A DNA stretch of 64,000 bases from Paralvinella palmiformis (lineage: Eukaryota; Annelida; Polychaeta; Terebellida; Alvinellidae): contig JAODUP010000420.1 of NCBI GenBank assembly GCA_025642065.1, positions 186,001 to 250,000 of the forward strand, read 5' to 3'. This document shows, piece by piece, positions 1-15,300 of the stretch; position 1 is the stretch's first letter; every line of letters begins with the position of its first letter. Both the position numbers and the translations under genes were made by a program. A model generated the notes under the pieces. That model was not told the origin of the DNA and ran no database searches. It was given only the letters and a program-made list of their open reading frames with translations.

Positions 1-231
1 ATATCAATAAAGGAGCAATATAACTGCACTTTACTGGCACAATGGTGCAATTAAATTAACTACGTTTTTCAAAAATAAGCTATTTAAAGTCAAGATAAAA
101 AAATTTACTATACACCATCATGACAACAACATATCTGATCAAAGACAACACAGTCTAAGACCATCAAATAACAGACAAGAAACATAACATTAACAGACAA
201 GAAAATTATAGAATACTAAACAAATAATCAC

Positions 232-371
232 CGAGAGTAGTTTTTCTTGGGAGTGGTTTCAGTTTCTTGAATGGTGAAGGTTGTGGAGAAAGCGGACCTT
301 CCTCTCGCTGTATCCACTGCGCGTAAGTATGATCACTGTATGGTGGTATGACAGCATTTGGTAGCATACCT
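232..371 (-). CDS. KMT2A: KMT2A exon 19: linker to extended PHD, last exon in window
   Basis: Opens GMLPNAVIPPYSDHTYAQW, nearly identical to MLL1 between the bromodomain and the extended PHD. It then runs through a proline-rich stretch to donor CTCG|GTGATT. Ends phase 1. The remaining exons lie to the left of the window. Confidence 0.94.
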
Positions 372-3300
372 CTGGAAACATAAGAATATAGCATGGATTA
401 GAAACTATCTCTATGACAACATCCTTTAAGTAATCACCTTTCCTTAAAAAATGCTCAAACTATTCACTGCCGCCTAGGCATCCACATCAGGTACCATCTT
501 AAATAGCCACCTGTGTTACAGAGACAGCTCAGATAGTCTGCTCTGTGGTGCCTTCTGACAAGGTTTTATTTCATATGATATAATATGTGGTAAATCTAAC
601 ACAGTTCCTTTAGATGTCCAGTGAACAAACGTATAGCAGATATATTGCTGTTTTAAACATGTAGTTTACAAACTATGGTTCTATCATCCCTTAAGCCAAT
701 TAGACACAATAACATGACACAATTATTATTTGTTAATAACTGAAATAAAACATCTATTATCATTTTACTCTGATAACAATATGATAACAGTTCATATAAA
801 TACATACTCTGGTAGGTTCTGATTGTGTAACCACAGTCTGGAAGTGTTGACATTAAACCATGGAAAACACCTTTCCATTTGCTGAAAAACAAGACATTTA
901 TTTTAAATAAGACTAAGTAACAGGGAGACGAAACTGCATACAGTAGCCATAAATAATTTTTCTTATATTCAATATTCTTCAAACCTCACAACTATTTCCA
1001 TTGTGCTGAGCAAAGACCACTTACAGGGAAACAGTTTTTCATTTACAATTTTACACCATTAATTATTAAATATTACTTAAACTATTTTTTTCTATGATGA
1101 AATCTAAAAGCTCAAGACAAAAAATAATAACCATAGTTCAGTAATTAGTTACCAGCTGTGATGAGGTTACTTACCTTCATGAAGATAGATCGTACAGTAA
1201 TATTTGCCTTCCGTATAAAGGCACGCTGTTCCGTCTCTCTGTTTATATTATACTGAATAATACGTACGATGTCATCAGCAAATTCACTCTGAAAAAAATC
1301 CCCCAAAAAGGCTCATAACAAGAAATTTACAAAATAATAAAGTTCTCTCATCATACTACAGTTAAACTTAAAGTATAAGTTATTCACTTTATTAAATCTA
1401 CAAAACAATTTAATATTGCGCAGAAACATCTATAAAAGACAAAGCCAAATAGTGAGATTAGGATTTGATGTTTTCTACAAAGAAACTTCTCAAAAACTGT
1501 CATTTACCACTTTAAAGTCTATTAGTCTCTGCTTGCCATTATTTACCATTTAAAAAAATTGGCAATAATTTTAATGTTTGTTAACTAATAGCTTCAGAAA
1601 TCTTTACAGCATAAAATCATACATGTACACACACAAATGGTTCACATCACATGCAATATCTTTGCAATGACTGATGATTAGCATGTCTATCTGCTACCAT
1701 GCTAAAAACTCACCATGTAAGTCCCTAATATCATTGATTAGTAAGGGTGTTTTATGCATGTTTGTCATATCAATGGATAAATTATGAGCTGTTTTTTAAT
1801 AATGTGGAAAAATTAATTTTAGTTCACACACTGTAACACACTGTAAACACATATCTATGCCACTTTGTGCGGACCTGTTACAGTCATTTCGCGCAAGATA
1901 TCATGCCAAATCCCATTTGTTTTAGAATGTCATGGTCCTGCTGATTATATAGATACAAATCTTGTGTGGATGTGTCGACATTTAGCTTATTTTGTGGTAC
2001 AACAATCGCGGGTGAATTGGCAAATAATGATAAGCTGTTTGATAAATTAGTGAAAATATCGAAATAGGCCATTGGAAAACGGTTAAGAAAGTTTTAAGTT
2101 AATACTTTAACACTTTTAAATACATATATCCCTTGTTTTGAACTGATGGTTTTTGCAGAAAAATTGCAGCGTTTTCAAAATCTTACATTATCTCTCACTC
2201 ACATATTCAAGTTTATAATAGTGTAGTCATATACACATGTAAATAGATTGATTATACAATCAATCATTATTTAGTATGTTGTTTATATATATCATTTGAC
2301 ATTATCGCTTTATAATACACTAATTAATAGTGGATTGTGTTTGAAAATATTGCAAAAAGTCTACAAAATAAATCAAACCAAATGTCATTACCCGTACGAG
2401 TCAATAATATTTCAATAATAATGTCTGATTTTAAATTTTGGAGTATAATTTCTACCTATTAAAGACTATGAATCTCATGATCTAGAGATAATTGTATAGG
2501 TAGATCTAATAGTAATTTTGTGTTCCAGTTTGGTTTAATTGAGCTGTTCCTATGATTGTTTGATGACATCTTTGTCTTTTAAGTTTTATGTTGGTTCAAA
2601 CATTGTTGTTGCCTGTTTTGCATTTATGCATTATTTGATATATATTTCCATAATTTTATGCACTTTGGATAATTTGATTTGGCAGTCTATACAGTTATTT
2701 TGTTGGCTGGGATTTTACAAAGTTTGGTGTGTGTTCATCGTGTTTGAAGTTATTATGGTTCATTTGAGTTTATCTGTGTTTGCATTCATTTGTCTCGTTA
2801 GTTTATATGCATATAGAAAACTTGTTAGTACATATTATTATCACAACTTGACTTAAATAATTGTTGCATATTGTTGTATTTATGATTGGTGGTGTTACCA
2901 TATACTCGTGTATAAGTCGATTTTTGGGTAGTGAAAAGGGAGTTCCCAGAAGCACCCCGACTTATACACGCATCATATACGCGAGTATATACAGTATGAT
3001 CTACAGTATGATCTTCAGGTTTAGACAGTGCTTAAATAATATCTTAAAATAACTTGATATATTATTATATATCTGTATAGCATTGGCAAATAAAAATTAA
3101 AGGGACAGTCCATCATCAGAAAATATTTTAAAAATATGTAATGCTTAGAACAGTAACCAAAATTCCACAATAATAATCGTGAAATATACCTGATATCATA
3201 GATATAGGGAAATAATCCAAATTACTGGAGGGCCGCCATTATGGCTGTACCGGAAGCCAGATTTGAAGGCAGGAAGGAGAAAACTAAAATGCTCCGACGT

Positions 3301-6300
3301 CACACGGGTGCTCTCTATACTGAAACGGATTATGGTTTCTCTTGAACATTAATTTCTGAACCATTTTGTATTTGTATTCCACAGAAAACTCCATCAACAT
3401 ATTACATGACAACAGATAAAGTTTTCATAGTTCCAGTGAGCTGATTGATGGATGGATGGATGAATGTTGTTTAACGACACATCGGCACAATTTAGGCCAT
3501 TCAGTGCCCTAGAAGAGCTGACTGAACGTAAAAGCATGATCTATTCCTAGTGAGAGGGCACCCTGACTAGATGTCACTAACATGACGTAACATTGGAACT
3601 GATCAAATGTTAAAAATGTAGCATACATACCACTTTCTTGTAACCTTTCACCTGCACCTTTTTCTTAATGGCATAAAACTCTCGTGGATACTCAGGTTTT
3701 TCATGTATTGTTCCCGGTATAACAGTCCCAGGAGTTGTGAGAGAAGGTTCAACGCCACCCTTTTGTCTCATGATCACCTGAAACACGGTATTTGTGGCAG
3801 ACATCTGGTCAGGCGATGGCACGCTATCCGTACTGCTGCTATCCGATTCGGGCGACCTCTTTCTCGGATGCTTAACTCGTAGACTCCTCCCATCATCCAC
3901 TTTGGGTTGTTGTGAATCATCGGAAATTAGCACGTTCAGTGCTTCAAAATCTGGAATTGTCTTGGATGGTGAATTTTCTGGAGACGATTCCTGTCTAGTT
4001 CGGGTCTCTGCTGATTTCACTGGAGTTTCTTTTCTGATGTCAAGAACCTCATTGCCAGTTCCAACAATGGCAGAAAGTCTGCCTCCCTCTGTCTCCATCA
4101 TCTCAACATGTCTTGATAAGGCCCCATCATTCTGGGTACAGCTAGATGAAATGTGATCTGGCATCTTGGCTTGCACATCTTCTGACTCATCAACATCAGC
4201 CACAGATGCATCCACTGGTTGTTCTCTCTGATCACCAGCCAGTTTGATACACTGAACGTCATCCGATGTAACTTTGTCAGTATGTTGACCTTCAAGACTA
4301 CCAAAACGACTATCACCGTCTGGTGACAGACTCGCGGTGGTCGGTTCTTTGTCACCGACAACTCTCTCCCTCGGCGACAAATGAGATGATATCTTGCTGT
4401 CAGAGACCACAACCATCGATGAGTCTTTCTGTACATCCGTGTTATCTCTGGCAGGCTGATCTTTACCTGTTAGTTCTGATTTATTGTACGTATCTCCAAT
4501 GGCTGACTTCTGTATAACAGAGGGTGTTACACTGACGTCATGCGATGACTGCTCTGTGACAGCTAGTGTAACATCCTTGTCACACGGCAACTGCTGTATA
4601 ACGGTTGGCGTGTCATCCTCATCAGATGACAACTGAACTTCACCAGTGGCTATATTTGTAGTATCTTTGGGTCCTTTTGCTTGAGCCTCGTTTTTGCTGA
4701 CTTCTTGAATCTAAACAAAACATAAAAACAATAATAATAATAACAACACAGCCTCGTCCCTTACAATAACAATTGTCTTTAAAGATCAACAAAAACTTAC
4801 CCATAAACTATAACACCCACAGTCAACTTTAGAAGACCAGGGTGTATTACTTAACATTGAAAAATAAGGTCTAACTGATAAAGAGAAAATAAATCAAATA
4901 ACTCGTAATACTGTTGAAGTCAATATTATTAAGCTTTATTCCACCAAATTACAATGTTATCAACCTAAACTTTCAGATAAAAGAAAACTTAAAACAGTCT
5001 GATAAGTAAGTGAATTAAGTTCATTCTTTCTTTACCAAATTAAAAAAAGTATATTAAATAGCACTTCCAGGTGACCATAGGGAATAACCACACTCATTCC
5101 AACAATTCAAAGAATTACTCATCCGAATGACTCACAAGTACAAAACTTTACACTGACAAATACCTCATCTTGTATTGGCTCCACAAGTGAAGAGCTCTTT
5201 GTTCCCAGAATTGAGCTTATTATGATGTTAAACCCAGACTGCATCTCTTGTTCGACCGATTTAAGCCACGGGGCTGGCTGCTCCTTCGAACAAATCTGGC
5301 AGGTGAAATCTATTTCCTCGGGTAAGTAAGACAGTATCTGGTAGATCTCATCTGTTGGAATTACATTAATAGAACAACTAATAGTACAAGATGATTGGTT
5401 AAATACTATTATACAAATACCTCAATTCAGAATTCAGGTAGATCTTCATTAATTTGGATATATCTTTGTACAGGTCACAGAAATACTGCCTTCTCACCAT
5501 ACAACATTTACACCTTAAACCATACAATTATGTGAAGGGCATTTACTCTGACTGTTAAAAATATGGCTTTATTACATAAATGTTGTATTAGATGTATCTA
5601 ACCGGTGTATAATAAACTGTCATGCTATACTTTTGGGTTGTGTCATCATGCTCTTTTTTCTATTTTATTGTAATGTTCTGGCAATGCCTGAAACACCATC
5701 TGTAAGTCTCCAATGCAACTATACTTGTTTATAATCCGATAGTGTATTTGCTTAAATTCATTACTCATCACCGTCAAATAAATCGGATTGATATGCTTTA
5801 TATCTGCCATATTGCAGCATATAATATTAATACCATCATTTGAGATATAACATAGTTCGATCAAGGAATCCAAATTTACAGATTCCAAAACAGAGAAATT
5901 TCAATATGATCAGGGACAAAATTACCAGAAAGCCATGGATCTGAAATTTTTAAATGTCATTTTCACGGCTCATGTGCAACACATCAGTCAACAGATGCTG
6001 ATTATGGTTGTTAAAAAATTTCATATGTAGAAGTTTATTCATTTCAAAATACCAAACTGCTGCTAAAAACAGATTCTGACTTACTGACAGCTAGATCTGA
6101 TTTTTTACAAACCAGACGAAAGGTAAAACAGCAATTTCGGAAAGTGGGCTGCTAACGTCGAACAAAATTCTTGTTCCATAAATGTAAAGGATGAATGAAC
6201 AGTAGTCAAACAAGATACAACAAACCAGATTAAAATATTAACTGAATTTAGATCATCAGCAGTTGCATAGAATATATTCTAAAATGAAATCATGATACGG

Positions 6301-9300
6301 AAAATAAGATTTATTCCTAGCCACACACAATCAAAGCCCAAATCATCATCATCTTCAATAAACAAATGTCATGTGTCATTAAGTTAGCACAACAGACAAG
6401 ACTCTTGTTTTGTTCCAATCTGAAAAATTACGTTTAGAAATATTTGATTATGTAAAAACAAACAAGATTATGATTATCTCCATTATTTAAATGATCTAAT
6501 CAATCATGCATGAGTATTTTACCTGATATGTTTTCACATTTATCATGAACCCAACAATTACAAGCAGCACACTGAACCATTTTACAATCCCAGTCGTCAT
6601 CCGTGTAACATCTGTGACAGATGGGACAGTAATTGCCTGAAAAACAAACAGATGTAGCATTATTTACTTGTGCAACATAAATACAGGATAATAGTTACTT
6701 GAATAAAAAAAAATTAAAGATTGCCAGTTACAGGTACGACTCAATTAACCACAACCCTATTAACCAATATTTTGATTAACCGAAATATAAGTATGTCGAA
6801 AAAATTCAAAGTGACACCATCAGAGTTACACCTGCTATGAGAACATGAGGTTGTCGAACAACATTAAAGCAGGACATAAAATCATTCTTTAAATTAAAAC
6901 AATTCACAATTAAATTTGTTCGATTGATAGCACTATTTAACTGTCTCTGATATTTTTACATATGTACTGTACGGCAGATATATGTGCACATCAGTGGATG
7001 AACAAAAGGGAAATGTGTGGCCAGTTTGATGTGTGAATGGTTATGAATCATACTGGCTGTAATAAATAAATAAGAATTATGAATATTGCGAGAACCTTTT
7101 TGCTAACACAATTCATAATTTGCTTATGACAGAAATGCCATAAACATCAGTCATTTGCCTAGACTAGTCAATTGTGAATTATTTGTTCATTTGAAAATTC
7201 CATTATCTGAAAATATTGGGACATTTAGTGTACCCTAGACATCTTGGTTAATCGAGTCTGATCTGTAATTGTATAACACACAAATGAGAATATTAGTTAA
7301 CTATATGACGTACAGATAGAGCATTAGTTATCTGTATAACCTGCAGAAGAGTGTCTACTTATTTAACAAAGAGGTCCATCGGAATACAATAATACGACCT
7401 TAATGATACAATAATTGTATCAATGATGAACAAATGAACTTCCCATCTAACCACCTGAGACAGAACTAAATTTGTTATGTTTCCGAAGTTTTTAAAAATT
7501 AATTTCCTTTTTGCAATTGTAGTCATTGGATACAGGGATGTAAGTTAAATATCAGCCATATCGGATGTAGAAGATCTAGTTTATATTTAATTTTCTTTCG
7601 CCATCTTTGTCCAAAATGTAACTTCTTAAAAAAAAATTATTTTCACCTTTATTTCTCCGCCTTTGATATCAAACCACATTTAATAAATTAATAAAAATTA
7701 ATTAAAAAAAAACCAATTAATACAAATTGTTGCTCTTTAAAAGAAAAGTTACCAAAGGCAATGTTGGATTGACAATATTTTAATAAAAAGGATTAAAGTT
7801 TTATCCAGTATCTTATATATTAAGGAACGGTTACTCCAAATAAATGTTTTCGAAAAGCTTCGAAATACCAGTTCCTGATTCAAACACAATCATTTCAAAA
7901 CACTGATCCAATATCCCATACCCGATTGATGTCAAAAGATAACAATAAACCTGTTGCAGATCCTGTAACACAATTTGAATAAGATCTACAGAACATCAAA
8001 TTTTATATCAGATTACTGAACACAATTGATACCTTTGTCCCTGAGTAAGCCACAGTTGTGGCACAACGAGAAATCATACATCCACGTAGCATCTTTAGAT
8101 GTACCTGGTGTAGTGGCACCACAACTTTTACACCTCACACATTTAGGGCAGAGCTGGAAATATGAAACAGAACTGGAGGTTAAGTAAACAGTTTGAACAC
8201 ATTTCACTTTGAGCACTTACTATTAAGAAACCTTGAATAATATAGACTTATTTTTGGCTTTATAACACTGAAAATGGGCACCATTAAAAAATAACTTGTG
8301 GCACCTTAATTATAATGGAAATCTATTAAAGTAGGAAAATAAATTATCGCATCAATACGCATTTGGCCTAAATATAATGTGACCTTACCCATATATGCCG
8401 TGATCTTGATGGTTTTGTGGGATAATTTGGTCCAAGGCACATTGGATGATAAAGATCCTGACACTTCTGGCAAGTTAACAACTGGAAAAAAATCAATTAT
8501 ATAAACACACACACAGATATATATATATATATAATATACACAATAAAGATCCTTAATACAGTTAATATTGTGGGTATAACAGTGTAAACCTGTTATGATT
8601 AATTAAAAATATATTGGACTTACATTTTTAGGATGGCCACACACATGACAAGACTGACACCTTCGACAAACCCAGTTCTCAAGATTTTCTGTATGTGGCC
8701 TTTCTTGTTCCTCCAGACAGAAATTATGGAATGGTTCACAGCAGACATTACAATAGACCATCTGGTGACAGAAATCATGTTCATAATTATTATTGTCAAT
8801 GATATGTATCATTATGACTGTCATCATCATCATCATCATCGTATAAGTGTATATATCACTTATTTACCAGTGAGATGCTCAAAGCAGTTTCAGACAAGAT
8901 GCTATTACCCCCTGAACCAGATACAGCATTTAGTTCCCAGGCTGATACCAACATTCCTGCACCTATACAGTACTCAGATTATACCCCCCCCCACATACAC
9001 CTTTATTTACCATCACAAGGTACACAGGTACTCATAAATAACTGCACAAATGTTGGCACATTCTGTGTTCATATATAATGTGTAGTGGATTTATTTGTAA
9101 TATGGAATCTTTTATAATAACGACGAGGATAATGATGATTTACAGCATTAAAAAAAATTAAACATTTAAAATTCTCAATAGATCAGAAGCTAATCCAGAT
9201 AACATACTAGAAACAGAGGAAGTCTTGTGCATAAAAGTTGATGTAAAATAGACATCAATATTCATATGCTTGTTTACCAACAGAAAACTGGATAAGTGGA

Positions 9301-12300
9301 TCTGGCTGCAAAAGATAGGATCTCTGTTTCCACAAGTGATGACAAAAATCATCTGGACAATAATTGGGCTCAAAACAAGAATCCAAACCATCACAGAGAG
9401 ATTAGTAAACAATATTTATATATAACTATTGGCTTAGTCAAGAAAAAAAGTAGACAACAGTTAAAATAAATCTTCATATCGTGACCTCACCTGTTCTCGA
9501 GCGTCAGGTTTTTCTCAAGACAATTCGTTTTATGCCAATTACAGCGATACTAACTTGTTTTGACAGGAAATTTCCCTTTTATTTACTTGGTTTGCTGTTG
9601 TTATTTTTTGTGTGAAAATATCAGAAAATGCTGTGAATCAAGGTAAGTATGAGATCAATTCTAAAAGAGCAGATCATGTTCTACCATGAATACATTATAG
9701 AAATGTGTATTATTTTCCAAATTTAATGCTAGAGATGAAAATATGAATAATTCTCACCAGACGCAACTGGTAAATCACGTGAGACGAGGTTACTAAAAAT
9801 AGCAATGATAAATAATAACCAACTTCCACGATTTTTGTAAACTACCGAAGCTTAAATGTAGACATAGAACTTATTTTGAAAATCAGGTTTTGAGTTTTCT
9901 TTGATTCACACTACAAACTAACATATTTGTGTCATTGCTTTTTCAAGCCTTTACTTGTTAATTTTTCTGATACATTTTTTTTTTCAACTGCATAATCTAA
10001 ATAGACCATCATCCCTTCATAAATGGACAACAGATTATATGAACATGTGTGGATGTTGACGTGTTGCCTATTTGTAGTGTTAAATATCATATTGCCTAAT
10101 GTAAGATCCAATATTGTACTTAGACATAATAAACATAAACTACTATTGGCGAATTCGTCGCAGTTTAAATGTAACATAATTGACAATTCTTCGTGGGGGC
10201 TATCATACTGAAATTTCGACAACGACAATCTGAAAATGTCACTTCTAAAAATAGCTCGAGAAGTTATCATAATTTGATATATTGTCGTTGAGGGTGTATG
10301 CTAATTAATAACAAACAATGAAACTGTGAATAATTATTTAATTTCTTTTAAATCTGGATTTCTGCTTAGATTGTCAAGAACTGGTAACGCCATGCTATAT
10401 TTGCTGATAACTTTGATTAAGTACAGCAGAGATTAGTCTAAAAGAGCAGAGAAGTATCTAAAATAATAGAAGTGCCTAAATTTATATGCTTCCCATAGAT
10501 GCCAATAAAATGTTACAACGAATTACAACAAGTTACTACCCCCTGCCATCATTGTTCATAAAGTAGTAAAAACGAAAGACGGAGCTAAATTAATGTCAGA
10601 ATTTTTACAATCAAACTGTTTTAGCTTTGAGAGGACTTTTAATGATAAATTTTCTTATTTATTTCAGTTATTTGGTTGTGCCGTGTAACTATTTATCAGA
10701 TACTCGAAACATTGTGTACCTAAAAGAATATAAATGGAATGAACTACAACCCGAAGGGAAATCCCTGTTCAAATTACTGTTTGAAATCCTAAACGTGTGA
10801 ATACAAATTCACCTGAATATGCCTTACCTCATGCTGCCCTGCACTACCACACAATAAACACACTGTTCTCAAACATATTGGCACCGATGACATCAGTGCC
10901 ACACCTCGCTGCCAAGCTATGTCAATGTCAAAGTTCTCCTGAAATATAAAGTAGCACAAATAAAGCTGATCCAAAGTCACCAACATCAATTTGTTTTTAT
11001 CAGGATATAGCATAAACGTGAACAAAACACGCAGCAATAACTATAGCAATACCAAATGTATTGCTACATCTACAGCATCAATTGAGTTCAGATAAATATC
11101 AGATCTGATCTCAACAAATGTAATGTTAGACAGCTAAATTTCACATATTTTCTGAAAAGGACATGCACATAAGGATAGGGGAATGATTTCCCTAGCAGAT
11201 TAGCAAGTTACGTGCTCATAATTTCATATTTTTCTCTTTGTTCCGTAAGAAGTAAAGACACAGAACATCCCCCTTTGTCGTTCATTTCTAAAGACCTGTG
11301 GACAAATGTCTACCAAATCTACTGATAAAGTCTTCCCCCAAGAGGATACACAACAGTTCTTACCTTAAAATCTAACTTGATAAGATGAGTATCATGTGAG
11401 ACAGATGGCCATTTCTTTCTTGGTCTGAGTGGTCTACCATCCAACAAACGTCGCTACGAAGTAGATAGATAATCAAATTTTACAAACATTAATATTATTA
11501 ACATTATTATTATTTTTATATCGCATTTATATAGCATACCTTTCGCAAAATTGGCTTTAAAAACACACACACACATTTTATGGATGACAAATAAGCTCCT
11601 GCTATTTAATACCCATTATAAAAGGTGAACATTGACTTTATTAAGAAACAAACACTCCCCAAAAACAAATATTCTGAATCCAGAAACCTCACAAAGGTAT
11701 GCTAACCAGGGTTAATGATACATTGGAACAAAAATATCATCCATTTTAAACCCACAAACATGTTATGTGGATGGTTCAAATCCCAAGTCAGTCAGATTCC
11801 TATTTTGTACTTGATTCAACCAGTATTCACACACACACAAACACACACTAAAAAAGAAACACCTAGCACCAAACCCACCATCTCTTACTCTTCATGCTGG
11901 CACTCTCTATCTATATAGCTAATTTGAGGAAGATATCATTACCTTCCTCTGCTTTCTGTGATGTTCTCCAACGATGTTCAACTTCGTCAATATCCTCTGA
12001 CCTTTGTTCTCCAGTTGTTGACTTGGTGGCCTACCAGGCGGCCTACCCGGCGGCCTGCCCGGCGGCCTACCTACAGGTCGACCCGTTCTCGTCTCCACCT
12101 TCAACGTGGCCACTGAACCATCGAAGGCCAAGTTTCTGTTGTAATAAGCTGGTGACCTTGGTGAAAGTTGGTGTTTGACTGGTGAATAGTCCTCAATGTC
12201 ATCATCCATATTTCTTTTCTTCTGGTTGAGAAAGACGTGACGTTTCGAGCCTCGTGATATTGGATTCAAGCAGATACGATTCCTGTGACAAAATTGCATA

Positions 12301-15300
12301 AGTAATATGAAGGGGATGACGCAATACTGCTGATTTACCTAAACTGAATTTATGTTGTAGATAACCCTCAATCAAATACTCAGAATACATTTAACTGATT
12401 ACACACCAGAATCATGATTACAACATAACCAAAGAGATTGTCCTTTCCGATATGATTAGACATAGCCATGAGGTGAGGCTTCTCGGAGAGAATTACCAGA
12501 CGTTACTATCTCTTTTGCAACATCCTTTTGATGCCTAAATAACCCATATATGCCGCCATAGTGATACCTGAACTACACTGATGACTTTGAACTAACTTGG
12601 TTAGTTAACATGGCAATAATGAACTACCCCCATGTTGAACTGTCATCACCACAAAAACATTGTGCTAAAATAACAGAACAATAACAATATAAGGCATTAC
12701 TTACTGACAAGCCTTCTTTGTGGTACCACTTCCGCCATATTTTTTCATATCTCTACAAACAAAAACAAAATTCAGGTTTAAACACAGCAACAATTCTTAC
12801 CAAAACATAATCAGCCACGAAGAAGTTAAAAAATGTTTTCCTCCTACATTTGACAATGATAACTATATCATCATAGCCATGATAAATTTTGATGACTACC
12901 TCCAAAGGTAATGAAGCGAAGTCAAAGATGAAACAACCTTCAGATATAACCATGCCGAGATTCCAACTCAGATGGTAGTGATATGTGATCCAACAGGCTA
13001 CCATTTGGACCAAAGAGGTGACCTGGGAAGTTCCTTTGAAGCACCCATAAAATGTTAATCAAATTGATTGAAATCAAATTCCTAACACACAAGTATATAT
13101 GGTACTTGGACTTGTTAAATTTGAAGATTTATCAACACTATTAGCTCTATCTCCCAAAATGAAAATAATCAAGGTGAAAACTATTTTTATCACATTCTAA
13201 TTAACACCCATAAAAACTCTTAAAACTAATCCTTCACCAATATCAACAAATAATACACTAGAGGTCTGAGAGTAACACGTGTTATTACCTGCAGCTGATA
13301 CAGTGTCTGCAGTTAGGTGCCAGACATGCGGCACACTTGCCACACCTCATGGTTCTCTTATACTTGGTGACGATCGTATTGGCTAAATCGGTCATCATGC
13401 TGATGTCTTTGGCCGCTCCTCGTGGTATCAAAGATCGGAAGATTTTGTTCGGCGTTCGTTTTATTGTCACCACGTCGTCGCGGTCATCACGTGCCTGACG
13501 GATAATCTCATCGAGGGAGAGATCGTCCGAGTCTGGGCTGCCTGGAACGAGATCAATCAATTAACCATTATTTAACAATTACAACAATGGCCGATATGTT
13601 GAACGGAAATGATGGGGTAAGAACGGCAACACCGGGGGTTGATAAATTCAGAGCATCAACTTCATTTAGTTTGGTTAATCTCTGTTTTCAAGCTAAAAGA
13701 CAAATGCAAAAACTTGTACAGTAAGCCTTTTAGCTAGAAGTGATACCGCAGCCTCTGAACTTTAAGATCTGCAAAAGAAACATAGAATTAGATATCCGCT
13801 CTCTGTGTGTTAAAGTTCCACGGTTAAAGTTCCAAAGACATCATCAAAGACCATTAATCATGCTGAAATTGTTAATTGTTGCTGGTACTCACAGCTTTCT
13901 GTTTTAAAACATCCAATGAAAAAAAATTAAATACAAAACTGTCACAGATAATTGCAAATTAAATTGAACTGCTTAGTAGAAGCACAAGTAGATTTAACTG
14001 AAACATAAAATAAATTTTACCTATTATCACTCAGCAGACCCGACAGCCTTTTTTGTGCTGACTCTTGTATAAGGCAAGTAGGGAAAAAATGCATTATTCC
14101 AAGGATTAAAATCTCATCTTATACACAAGTATATCCAGTATTCCAGCCCTGGTGGCCAGTAAAGACACTTAGCTTAGATCATATCCGGACATACAATTTG
14201 ATATTAACTTAATATGAAACCTGCAGTGAAATACAGAATAGGAAAAGTCCCTCATTCTACATTCACAAGGATTAACGAGCATCTCAACTTCAAAATTTGC
14301 CTTGAAAAAATCATACTTATTCAGCAAATGCTAAACAACTCTCAACGTCAATAACAATTTCTAATACCACAAAAACCCATCAGATATAATTTTTTGTCTT
14401 CAAAAAGATTGATTAAAAACCAGACTTTCCAAATGTTTATTAAAATTACCTCTCTCAATCATACTGAAAACACAGTTCCAAAAATACACATGCTCTATAT
14501 ATATATTATGCATGTTTTCTTTTAGAGGCTCACCAAAATAGCTCTTATTGATGATACATTCTTTATCATAATTATTTGATGAGGAAGACAATGATGATTA
14601 TGCAAAATTAGAAATTAATTTAGTAATTTCGTTAGCATGCACATAATTTATACGAGACTAACAATAACATTTCAATCTAAAATGAGCTAAGCGTTTCAAC
14701 ATCCAATTGGGTGAGATACTTGAGAAACATGCTAGTTAAAGGGGAAACCAGTTAATTAATCTGATGGTCAAATGTTAAAATAATAAGACGCTTCTCTGTT
14801 GGCTGTTAACCAGGATTTATTCACTTTGTATCAGAACATTATTTTCTTGACTTGAAAAATGCAAAAAAGACATCATTCTGTTTGAAAAGAACACACTACT
14901 TTCTGCCTGCTTAGTGTAATACTAATACATATGTTGAACTATGCCATATATCAGTAGTTGAATAGAGATATGAGAGACACGTTTGATGCCTGGTTAAATA
15001 AAGTTCTTGTTAATGGTCCACTTAATTGAGAAAACTATCAGATGCAACAAAATCTAAGCTGTCATAGTCCATATTACACATTACTACAACACTCCCTCCC
15101 CTTTATATATTACACTAATAATAAGTACCTGGTCTTTCCTCCTCAAGGAGGCGTTCCTTCTCCTGTAAAGGCAGGGCACTCAGCGTCAGTTCTCGCCGCG
15201 ATGGAAAAGTGGCAGGTCTTCCCAAGGCCACAGCAGCCCTGCGGCACACGTGTTTGATCCTCGGACCTTGTACATGTCCCACAGGAGCATCAGACACCTC

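Larger units (their letters stand above)
382..3630. other. KMT2A introns between exons 19 and 16
   Basis: Non-coding apart from exons 808-881 and 1175-1288. The 1289-3630 intron is AT-rich. It holds a short foldback at 2895-3005, a TTAA-bordered repeat from 3097 and a GATG-rich repeat tail at 3445-3530. Open frames at 1865-2072 and 2539-3052 are chance. Confidence 0.7.

Noticed and set aside
2539..2856. 105-codon hydrophobic frame resembling a multi-span membrane protein
   Set aside because: It lies in an AT-rich KMT2A intron, starts with a non-ATG codon, and T-rich DNA gives Phe/Ile/Leu/Tyr frames by chance.
8633..9037. 134-codon plus-strand frame
   Set aside because: It is antisense to the KMT2A PHD1/2 exon and runs into a CAT microsatellite. 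The opposite strand has the conserved protein.
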